Part shown: piece after piece, positions 47,012 through 57,000 of the stretch
Layout of the letters: each line of letters starts with the position of its first letter
How positions within the stretch are numbered: position 1 is the first letter of the stretch
Assembly (NCBI RefSeq): GCF_014905175.1
Contig: NW_025220590.1
Span: 1-64,000 of the forward strand
Direction: 5' to 3'
From: Aphidius gifuensis
Taxonomy: Eukaryota > Arthropoda > Insecta > Hymenoptera > Braconidae
Length of the DNA stretch: 64,000 nt
Notes under the pieces: generated by a model
The model's input: the letters and a program-made list of their open reading frames with translations, nothing else
Databases searched by the model: none
What the model was told of the DNA's origin: nothing
Made by a program: the position numbers and the translations under genes

Positions 47012-47955
47012 TCAAGTTGTTTTTAATAATTTTTCATTTGAAAACCTACTCAAAGGAATTTCATTTAATTTTAATAATTTTTCGTTTGAAAACCTACTCA
47101 AAGGAATTTCATTTAATTTTAATAATTTTTCATTTGAAAACCTACTCAAAGGAATTTCATTTAAATCAATATCATTTAATTTCAATAATTTTTCATTTGA
47201 AACCCTACTCAACGGAATTTCATTTAATTTTAATAATTTTTCATTTGAAATCAATTCGGTACTCTCCAGAGAATTTCCGGTTCCGGATTCCATCGTTCTC
47301 TCGAGCATGTCATTTACCGTTCTGAAATCGACCATATTTATTTCTGGTCCTATAATAAACCCTTCTATTTTTGGGTTTTCAAAAACAACAGATTTTTCAT
47401 TAATTTCCAATATATGTTTATCGAAGTTTATAATTGCGCCTGTTGATTCGAAAAATTCTGAACCCAAAATACCTGCGCAATTAATAGGTACTTCATCAGG
47501 AATAATTAGGCAGATTATTTCTTTGCCCAAAATATTTATTTCAGCTTTTCTCAATGTATTTGTAAGGCCCTCCGATATGCCTTGCAAGGTTTCTATTTCA
47601 CCTTCATTTATCTCAAGACCTGATGCCTGAGATTTTTTTAACAAATTCGGGGTTGCTCCCGAATCTAACATTATTTTTACCGTTTCATTACCGTTATTTA
47701 GCTTGATCTCTATATAGGGAATAGTGTTAAAATTTGTTGCATTTATTGTGATAACTGGTTTATTTATTTTAATTGACTCTACTTTCTTATTTATTTTTAA
47801 CATTTCATTATTTAAATCATTATCTATTTCTTTAATAATTACGCAATCATTATCAGATACAAAACCAGTTGCCTCCATAGCCGCAATATTTTCACTATTA
47901 ATTTCTTTAATTATTAGTTTACGCCGTCCCTCCTCGCTTAGAGGGACGGTTGCAA
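47012..47955 (-). pseudogene. Retropepsin (protease) with 16-residue repeats
   Basis: The aspartic protease domain of a retroelement pol. The visible frame runs from about 47955, overlapping the gag end in the -1 frame, to TGA at 47012. The active site is IMLDSGATPNLL, about 72 residues after the first ATG (47878). LQGISEGL and CAGILGSEFF follow, in the order expected for retropepsins. The last 70 residues are tandem copies of NEIPLSRFSNEKLLKL. RT, RNase H and integrase, which should follow, are missing. Beyond the single stop the same frame continues into the glycoprotein remnant, so a deletion has joined protease and env sequence. Confidence 0.8.
47020..47250. repeat. 48-bp coding tandem repeat at the protease end
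   Basis: GGAATTTCATTTAATTTTAA and its continuation repeat four to five times at 48-bp spacing (one copy longer), matching the 16-residue peptide repeat on the minus strand. It sits exactly where pol sequence is lost, so it may mark the deletion junction. Confidence 0.9.
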
Positions 47956-50506
47956 GTTTCCCTGCACTCTTTGTTGGAATTTTTTCTTAACACAATTCAT
48001 TTCTATATGATCATCACCCTTGCATAAATCGCACCCTCGAATTGAACCGTCTTTCCTATTATCCGCATATTTATTACCAACCATGTTGCCATTATTATTA
48101 CCCATATTATTACCATTATTATAACCATTCATATAATTATTGTTGTAGCTATTTTTATTACCATTATAATAGCTACTATTATTACCATTATTGTAACCAT
48201 TATTATAACCATTATTATAACCATTGTTTGACCGTCGTCATTGGTTGCAATCTTTTGCTTGATGACCAATTATATTACATAATTGGCAGATTGGGCGTTG
48301 GTTTCACATTGGTGTTGGCTTTTCATTGAATCTTACTTGCGGACGCTGTTGATTTTCTCGTTGCATTGTAGTTGTTTTATTGCGTAGTTTTGTTGTGGTC
48401 TGACATAATTTCCAATCTTATAGCAGGTTTTTGCGTCATGACCTTTGATGTCGCAAATCTGACATACTTTGTCATTTTCTAGTTTTGATGCGATTGTTGG
48501 GCAATTTTTTGCTATGTGTTCCGTACTGTCACACAATTGGCATTTTTGTTGGTTCTTATTTTTCCAACAATCTTGTTCTGAATGGTTTTTACCATTACAT
48601 TTTGTGCATTGTTTCAAAGTAATAAACTCTTGAGTACATTCGTTTGCAAAATGTCCCTTTTGTCTACACTTGAAGCATACTTTCATTTCTTTGAATGTCG
48701 TGAGCTTTTTGTCCCCTGCCATTTGAGGCTTAGCTAATTTACATTGTGGTGCTACGTGGTCTTTTTCTTGACATAATTGGCAAAAGTTAACTTCGAAAGT
48801 TCTTTTCTTAGTTTCTTCTCTGCCTAACGTTGCCCTTCTGGCTAATTCTTCCTCTCTCTCTGCTGCTTGTTGTATAATCTTTTCATAATCTTCAGACCAG
48901 TTTATGTAATCACCAAGTTCAGGCTTGATTCCCGACCTTAGTACGTCTTTTGCTAGTTCTTTCATTTCATTTTTGATTTGTTTTGGTCTTTCATTTTCTG
49001 CGGGTGTATGCATTTCTTCAATAAAATTTGTGCATTCTCGAATTCTTTTGACGAAGTTTCTTATGGGTTCATTATTTTTCTGAATGAGTTTGAAAGCTTC
49101 ACCGATTAACACTTTTTCGTTTTTGGTTTTGCTTATCAATTCCCTGAGTGACTTCATCAAATCTTCAATGCTTTCAAATTTCTTTTTAGTCATATCATCA
49201 CGTACTTCTCTACTTACTTTAGTACGTACTATCATTTCGACCAAATTCTTTTCTAGGTCCTTACCCACATAGTCTCGACTTTCCTCACATTCTATTCTGA
49301 ATCTTGTGAGTTCTTGCGATTTACCTGTATAATTGGAAATACTTTTACATAATTTGTTCATAAGAGTCATGAGATGTGTTGTTTCTTGGATCTCTGCTAA
49401 TCTTTTTGCTGTTGCGTCCGCCATTGTGTTATTTATTGGAATTCTTTGTTCGGGTTCGATATTAAGATTACCTGTATTTTTATTATCGTTGTTCTTACTT
49501 CCCTTATTTAAATTATTAGTTGCAACTGGACTTGTTCTTAATTCTTTTTCTTTTTTCTTTGTATTTCCAAGATCAATTTCAGCTATTAGATTTTGTGCTT
49601 GTATAACTTGTTGAGTAAGCTCGTCTTCCCAATATTGTTCTTCCAAGTTTTCTATCGATATTTCTTGTTCTTGTTCAATTGATGCTTCACTCTTGCTGTC
49701 ACTGCTGTTGCTGTCTGGCAAAGTAGTATTTCTTGCAATATAATTACTGTAGCTGTCGTTATAATTATCGTCGTCGTTGGTTATAATTGAATCGTTATGA
49801 TGATGTATATTTATTGCGGGCGAATTAATATGAACTTTTATTGGGGTGTTAATTATAACTTTGGTTAATTCTGGTTCATGCGTTTCAGTTATGTTTTCCA
49901 ATGGCGATGGTCTTTTTTCTAGAATTTCTTAGTCAATTTGATTTTTGATTTCTTGACTTTGTTTACTGCTAAAAAACGATTTAGTTAATGAACTAAAACT
50001 TTGCCAACTCGAATTGGTCTTAACGTTCTTGCCAAAAACTTTAATTTCTTGACTTTTTTCAAATTTTTCTTTTGCGAGACGGTCGACTTCAATTTTTTGG
50101 CTCCAAAAATCGTTTAAGTCTTTGTTTTTGCGTTCCAAATCGGATTTCTCTGATTCTAGACGCTCTACTCCAATTTTCTGTTTAAATTCGGAAATTTCTT
50201 TATCTTTCCTTTCTTCTTCAAGCTCGAATCTTAATTTTTCTGATTCTTCTTGATATAATCTTGTCTCGAAATTCGGATTACATGGATTTAATGGTGTGTA
50301 AAGTTTATTAAATTGAAACTTTCGTTTACCCCGCTTTTGAATTGATTTTTCCGTAATACCAAATTTTTTAAGCTATTTCTCTTTTTAATTGATCGTGCTT
50401 CTGCCCCTGACAATTTTTTTCTGTCTGGGCGGTAATACAAATCCCCTCTTTGTCTAAGATTATATCTTTTTACAGGTTGGCTTATTTCCGTGTTTTCACT
50501 CGACAT
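47938..50506 (-). pseudogene. gag: Gag with seven CCHC zinc knuckles
   Basis: This is the structural/nucleocapsid protein of the locus. The ATG at 50506 (SSENTEISQPVKRYNLRQRG) starts a basic N-terminus. After a frameshift near 50300 comes a charged coiled coil (50270-50000). A TAA at 49929-49931 separates this from the main open part (49926-48333), which has acidic, Asn-rich sequence, a helical capsid-like region (about 49300-48830) and knuckles 1-5: CQLCQEKDHVAPQC, CFKCRQKGHFANEC, CTKCNGKNHSEQDC, CQLCDSTEHIAKNC, CQICDIKGHDAKTC. After a frameshift near 48330 come knuckle 6 (CQLCNIIGHQAKDC), an Asn/Gly/Tyr tract and knuckle 7 (CDLCKGDDHIEMNC), ending at 47938. Most Gypsy Gags have one or two knuckles. 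The protease overlaps in the -1 frame. Confidence 0.82.
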
Positions 50507-50763
50507 TAGAGATTTTTACAATTTTTATTCTATGCTAAAATTTATGTGGCTGAATAAGGGCCACCATCCATTAAATCCGATAAAGGGAATTTCGTTGCAA
50601 GATTATTGTTGTTTGTCAATGTTTTTATTATTTATTCCCCCCAAATTTGTAATAAGTTTATAAATAAAAAATGTTATAAACTCAAACTATTATTTATAAA
50701 ATTTGGAAAATAAAAAAAACAAAAAAAAAATTCAAAAAGGGTAAAAAAAAAAAAATTTTATTA
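50507..50763. other. Leader region upstream of the seven-knuckle gag
   Basis: A primer site or 5' LTR is expected here on the minus strand. I find neither. A TTTGGGGGGAAT tract lies near 50640. The 5' end of the locus is therefore probably lost or displaced. Confidence 0.35.
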
Positions 50764-50771
50764 TTTATAAT

Positions 50772-51220
50772 CAGAGCCGGGAAGTTCGTCTGTTATTTCG
50801 GCTTGCCGTAAATACCATGGCAACATGGTGAAATATAGTTTAAAAAAAAGACGATCTGAACCTCGTACATGGAAAAAATGGCCCTTTAAAATGGCCTTAT
50901 ATTTTTGGCCTCTTAAAAATGGCCTCAAAAAATGGCCTTATCTTTTTTTTGGCTTCTTAAAAATGGCTTTAAAAAATGGCCTCTTTGGTTTTTGGCCTCT
51001 TTTGGCCAATTTTTTAGACCATTTTTAAAAGGCCAAAAAAATAAAGCCATTTTTTAAGGCCATTTTTAAGAGGTCAAAAATATAAGGCCATTTTTAAGAG
51101 GCCAAAAAAATAAGGCCATTTTTGAGGCTATTTTTTCATTGTACGAGGTTTAGATCGTCAATTTTTTAAAACTATATTTCACAATGTCACCATATTACAA
51201 CAAGCTAACCTTCAGCTCTG
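50772..51220. mobile_element. hAT-type MITE (449 bp), TSD TTTATAAT
   Basis: It starts CAGAGCCGGGAAG and ends CTTCAGCTCTG, matching the hAT consensus CAGNG. TTTATAAT is at 50764-50771 and 51221-51228, with T at position 2 and A at 7 as hAT targets prefer. The arms pair over AAATATAGTTT and GACGATCTGAACCTCGTAC. The interior repeats AAAATGGCC/GGCCATTTT, so it is strongly self-complementary. The frame at 50825-51028 is repeat translation. Confidence 0.85.
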
Positions 51221-51339
51221 TTTATAATCAAAAATTTCTGAGAATACTCTAATTCTGTATCAATAGGTGATTGGAAATGTTCATTAATTGTAAAAGAAAT
51301 GAAAAAAAAAAATTAAACAACAAACAAGTTAAATTCTAA

Positions 51340-54060
51340 TTATAGTCTGGTCAAAATCTGTCCAACTTGGGCAAGTTTTAAGTTTTTTAAAACAAAAAAT
51401 ATAGGGGTATGTAATCGGGGCTCGCGAATCGAATGGTGGGGTTTAAAATTTGATAGGGACAAGGGAAAGGGTTGAAAAAAAATAATTAAATATAAAAAAG
51501 TCAATTACGCGTTTCCCGTTAGACTTAGAGTATAATGTTTCAAATAAAAGTTGTAGATAATAAGATTTTAGGGGGGGTAGTTCCTATAAGTTTTTTTGTT
51601 TTAAGCGACCGTTTACGCGTAATTAATTTTTAAAGTTTGTGATTTTTTATTAAATCGTTACCCCTCACGTGTCCCCACTCAAAACTCCCATACGCGAGAG
51701 CGATAGATATATAAAAAAAAGAGATAGTGTTATTTAGACCCGACGCTACCCGACTGTACCCGACTCGACGCACATACACACACGCAACTATTGTATTTAC
51801 GCGCACTGTGATAGTATTAGTGATATACACTTTTAAATTCGATTTCAGGCAATTTTCTTATTTCTCGCGTTGTCGGCCCGGAATAACAACAAACAGGAAT
51901 TGTTAATAAAAAAAAAAACTTAACAAATGGCTCCAATATTCAAAAATGCATCAATTTTGAAAATTTTTTTTTCATCGTGTTAATGATTACATGCACTATC
52001 GTATGCTAATAAAAATACTATCATTTCTATTTTCTCATGACACGTAATTATTTTTAAGATGAAAGGGGTGGTTTTTTCGCGAAAATGCCCTAACACGAAA
52101 TTAATCTACTATAATCAAAGAAAATTTTCCCGTTCTTATTTTATTTTTCCGTTGATTATTTAAAGAGTTATTTGATATTTCTCCGGCAAAAATATTTTTT
52201 TTTCTATCCTTTTTGCGACGTGTAATTATTTTTGAGATGAAAGGGGTGGTTTTTTCGCGAAAATGCCCTAAGACGAAATTAATCTACTATAATCAAAGAA
52301 AATTTTCCCGTTTTTATTTTATTTTTCCGTTGATTATTTAAAGAGTTATTTGATATTTTTCCGGCAAAAATATTTTTTTTTCTATCCTTTTCGCGACGTG
52401 TAATTATTTTTGAGATGAAAGGGGTGGTTTTTTCGCGAAAATGCCCCAAGACGAAATTAATCTACTATTATCGAAGAAACTTTTCCCGTTCTTATTTTAT
52501 TTTTCCGTTGATTATTTGAAAAATTATTCGCGATTTCTCCGGCAAAAATATTTTTTTTTTTATTCTTTTCGTGACGTGTAATTATTTTTGGGAGAAAAGG
52601 GGTGGTTATTTCGCGAATAAAAAAATTATACGATATAGTAGAAAATGTGTAGATTATTATCAAATGAATAAATTTTGGTGTCTTTCCTTATTAACAATAG
52701 AATAATAGATATTTACTGTATAAATAAGTGTATAAATTTGATAATTTTAAGTTGTTAAATTGTTTAAACAATTTAATCGCGGGATATTTACAATAAAAAA
52801 AATAGTAATATATAGTAAACAATATGTAGATTATTATAAAGTAAATAAATTTTTGTGTTTTGCCTAATCAATAATTAATATTTGCATAAACAAATAAAAT
52901 TCTTTAAATGAACGAGTTTTTTTCTTTTTTATGTTTATGTAAATATCTATTGTTAATATGGTGAGACATAAAAATTAATTTATTTGATAATAATCTACAC
53001 ATTTTCTACTATATCGTATAATTTTTTTATTCGCGAAATAACCACCCCTTTTCTCCCAAAAATAATTACACGTCACGAAAAGAATAAAAAAAAAAATATT
53101 TTTGCCGGAGAAATCGCGAATAATTTCAATGTCAACGGAAAAAAAAAATAAGAGGAAGGTTATTCGTTAATAATAGGGATTGGCTAGATATTTAAGGCAT
53201 TTTAAAACCACTTAAAATCAGTACACGTCGCGAAATAAGAAAAAATGGCCGGAATAAAATAACTCTTTAAATGTCAACGGAAAAAATAAATAAAAACAGG
53301 AATTTCTGATTATTTAGGTTATCTGATGTTTGAGGCATTTTCACCGCTATCTCCAATAATTACGTCGCAAGATAAATATTTTGCCGGAAAATATGCAAAT
53401 AATAAGCAGGCGCGAAAATTTTGTTATAATAGGCCATTTCAAATGTTAGGGAATTCGCCGATTCCACCCCATCTTAAAATAATTACGTGTCATGCGAAAT
53501 AGATAATGAAATTAGCATACGATAGTGCATGTTTACATTGAAAAAGAAATTCAAAAATGATGCATTTTGTGAATATTAAAGCATGTTAAGTTTTTTATTA
53601 ACAATTCCTGAGTTATTCAGGCCGTAACGCGAAAAAATAAAAGCGAAATAAATTAAAAGTGTATCAATATAACATGCGGTGCGCGTAAACAGTTGCGTGG
53701 TGTATGTGTACGTCGAAATAAAGCACGATAAGGCCAGCGTCGGGTCAAATATTACTCTCAACCTATCGCTGCGTAATGAGGGACCTGAACGTGAGGGTAA
53801 CGATTTAATAAAATCACAAACTTTAAAATTAATTACGTTAAAGCGGTCGCTTAAAACAAAAACTTATAGGGCTACCTAAAATCATTATCTACAACTTTTA
53901 TTCTGGAGAATTACTAACGGCTGAACGCTATGATAATATGTTTTTTTCAACCCCCTTGTCCTATCAAATTTTAAAACCCCATTCGATTCGCGAGCTATAC
54001 TATTTTTTGTTTTAAACTTAAACTTACCCAGTTGGACATTTTGGAGATAATTTTTAATTT
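51340..54060. mobile_element. Large foldback element, arms over 1 kb
   Basis: The left arm from about 51350 and the right arm ending about 54045 are diverged inverted copies. Examples are GTCCAACTTGGGCAAGTTT against its complement at 54025-54045, CTCGCGAATCGAATGG near 51420 against 53980, and GGTAACGATTTAATAAAATC near 53800 against 51650. Near the centre, ATTATACGATATAGTAGAAA (52627) mirrors 53010-53030. There is no transposase frame. Sequence on both outer sides resembles the 54-55 kb tandem units, so it probably inserted into that array. Confidence 0.75.
52030..52640. repeat. ~175-bp tandem repeat in the foldback's left arm
   Basis: Four units, each with GTAATTATTTTTGAGATGAA, AGGGGTGGTTTTTTCGCGAA and TTTTCCGTTGATTATTTAA, start near 52044, 52219, 52395 and 52569. 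A decayed inverse counterpart lies at 53035-53480. Confidence 0.85.
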
Positions 54061-54069
54061 TCAAATTCA

Positions 54070-54355
54070 TAAGAATAGTATTAATTCTGTATCCATAAAC
54101 TATTTGAATAATCCTTTACTTGCCCAAGAAAATGATTTTAACAGAAATGTGGGTTCAAATCCCAATAAAGGCGATGTTTGTTTTTTTTTTTTTTTTTTTT
54201 TGTAAATAAGTAAAATTTAAAGTGTTTAAATTTTTATAAATTAAATTTAATTTTAAAATTTATAAAAGTAATATTAATTCTATATCTATAGTTCATTAAT
54301 TGTGAAGGAAAATTATTTTAAGATAGAAGCGGGTTCAAATCCCAGTAAAGGCAAT

Positions 54356-54388
<33 letters not shown>

Positions 54389-55150
54389 TAAATAAGTAAA
54401 AATTTTAATTGTTTAAATTTTAATTACTTAAATCTTTATTTTTAAAATTTTTAAGAGTAGTATTAATTTTTATATTCATAAACTATTTGAATAGTTCATT
54501 ACTTGTGAAAGCAAATGATTTTAACCTAGACGTGGGTTCGAATCCCAGTAAAACAATGTTTTTTTTTTTTGTAAATAATTAAAAATTTAAATTGTTTAAA
54601 TTTTAATTAATTAAATTTTATTTTAAAATTTATAAGAATAATATTAATTTTATATTCATAAACTATTTGAATAGTTTGTCACTTGTAAAAGCAAATGATT
54701 TTGACGTGGGTTCGAGTCCCAGTAAAAGCAATTTTTTTTTTTTTTTTTTTTTTTGTAAATAATTAAAAATTTAAATTGTTTAAATTTTAATTAATCAAAT
54801 TTTATTTTAAAATTTATAAGAATAATATTAATTTTATATTCATAATTATTTGAATAGTTTGTTACTTGTAAAAGCAATGTTTTTTTTTTTTGTAAATAAT
54901 TAAAAATTTAAATTGTTTAAATTTTAATTAGTTAAATTTTATTTTAAAATTTATAAGAATAATATTAATTTTATATTCATAAACTATTTGAATAGTTTGT
55001 TACTTGTAAAAGCAAATGATTTTATCATAGACGTGGGTTCGAGTCCGAGTAAAAGCAATGTTTTTTTTGTTTTTTTTTTTTTTTTTGTAAATGATTAAAA
55101 ATTTAAATTGTTTAAAATTAACTTTTATTTTAAAATTTATAAGAACAATA
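54070..55150. repeat. Tandem units carrying a tRNA T-arm/B-box
   Basis: Units of about 170-200 bp contain TATTCATAAACTATTTGAAT, AAAGCAAATGATTTTA, then GACGTGGGTTCGAATCCCAG, a poly-T run and AAATTGTTTAAATTTTAATT. The B-box consensus GGTTCGANTCC is exact near 54535 and 54709, with one-base variants (GGTTCAAATCC at 54152 and 54332; GGTTCGAGTCC followed by GAG near 55036). One unit (54866-54881) has lost the motif. The units look tRNA- or SINE-derived. No full cloverleaf or clear A-box is seen, so these are not functional tRNA genes. Confidence 0.7.
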
Positions 55151-55329
55151 TTAGTTTTATATTTATAAAAGGAATTAATTTTCCATCACGGTTAAAAATT
55201 TTATTATATATATTTTTTGTATCCCAGAAAAAGAATTTTTTGTAATTTAAATTAAGTTGATATATTACTAATTGTTATAATGTAGGTGGTATACATTTAA
55301 AGGGATGATATTAGTCTATCGATCATTTG

Positions 55330-56720
55330 GACACAACCGATGTACTATTGACAATTAATATATCTATCAGTTAAGAATACAGTCGATTGTCTATTATTTG
55401 ACAACGTGTAACTGTTGAATATTGAAAAGGGAGTAATAATATATCGATTATTGAAAATAAACTTGATTGTTTATTTATTAAAAATTTGTAATTATTAAAA
55501 TATTAAAATCGGAATAATAATATATCGATTATTAAAAATAACTCGATTGTTTATTTATTAATTTTTTTGTAAAAAAAAAAAAAATATTAAAATGGGAATA
55601 ATAATATATCGATAATTTAAAATAAACTCGATTGTTTATTTATTAATTTTGTAAATGTTAAAATATTAAAATGGAGATAATTATATATCGATAATTTAAA
55701 ATAAACTCGATTGTTTATTTATTTAAAATGTTTAAATGTTAAGGTATTAAAATCGAAATAATAATATATCGATTATATAAAAAAAAATAAACTCGATTGT
55801 TTATTTATTTAAAATGTTTAAATGTTAAGGTATTAAAATCGAAATAATAATATATCGATTATTAAAAATAAATCGATAGTTTATTTATTAAATTTGTAAA
55901 TGTTAAAGTATTAAAATCGGAATAATAATATATCGATTATTAAAAATAACTCGATTGTTTATTTATTAATTTTTTGTAAAAAAAAAAAATAAAAAAATGG
56001 GAATAATAATATAACGATAATTTGAAATAAACTCGATTGTTTATTTATTAAAAATGTTTAAATGTTGAGGTATTAAAATCGAATTAATAATATATCGATT
56101 ATATAAAAAAAATAAACTCGATTGTTTATTTATTTAAAAATGTTTAAATGTAGAAGGTATTTAAATCGAAATAATAATATATCGATTATATAAAAAAATA
56201 ATAAACTCGATTTAAAATGTTTAAATGTTAAGGTATTAAACTCAAAATAATAATATATCGATTATATATATATAAAAAAAACAAACTCGATTGTTTATTT
56301 ATTGCAAATGTTTAAATAAATGAATATTTAAAAAAAGGAATAATAATATAATGATTATTAAAAAAAAAAAATATGAGGTCGGGTTTCGTATTAATTTACA
56401 ATGTGTAAATGTCAAATATTTAATAGCGGAATAGTAGTATATCTATTATTTAATTAAAATCGGTTTTTATTTATTAAATATGTATAAATAAATAAATATT
56501 TCAAAAGGGAATAATAGTGTACTAATTATTAAAATATAATCGGATTTTGTATTAATTTACAGTATGTAAATGTTAAATATTTATCAACGAGATAATAGTA
56601 TATCTATTATTTAAATAAAATCGGTTTTTATTTATTAAAATTGTATAAATGAATAAATATTTCAAAAGAGAATAATAGTATATTAATTATTTGAATAAAA
56701 TTGATTTTTTTTTATTTATC
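55330..56720. repeat. ~82-bp tandem repeat with ATATATCGATTAT
   Basis: About 16 units of AATAATAATATATCGATTAT plus ACTCGATTGTTTATTTATT, 78-90 bp apart. They become more diverged (CGGTTTTTATTTATTAAA) after 56350. Non-coding satellite. Confidence 0.85.
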
Positions 56721-56749
56721 AAAAATGATTTAATAAAGGTTGTTTTGAA

Positions 56750-57000
56750 TTAAAAGGGGGACTTGACAGCCAACATTGATGGGTTGCAACTCCATTGCAT
56801 TTTCTAATGGTGGCTAAAGGTTGTTGGGACCCACCCTTCGGTGTTGGCTAGGTCCGCTCGTCTAGCTTTCCTCGTACGCCTATTCGGGGGAGGAGTTTGG
56901 GCCTTAGGGGTTTTTCAGTTTTCCCGCGATGGCCGAACTTCTTCCCTCTAGTTCAGTTTCTCCCCGCGTGTCGTGTTTTCCTTTTTTGAATTTTGTGTTA
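56750..57000. other. GC-richer island between satellites
   Basis: The 250 bp around CCCTTCGGTGTTGGCTAGG and CCTATTCGGGGGAGGAG contrast sharply with the AT-rich arrays on both sides. No open frame, tRNA or target duplication is evident. The texture resembles the putative LTR at 40620-41176, but I cannot show homology. Confidence 0.35.

Noticed and set aside
48042..48329. Tyr-rich plus-strand ORF
   Set aside because: Antisense of the Asn/Gly/Tyr tract between gag knuckles 6 and 7.
54140..55060. A cluster of tRNA genes
   Set aside because: Only the T-arm/B-box portion is present. I find no acceptor stem, D-arm or anticodon arm at the right distance.
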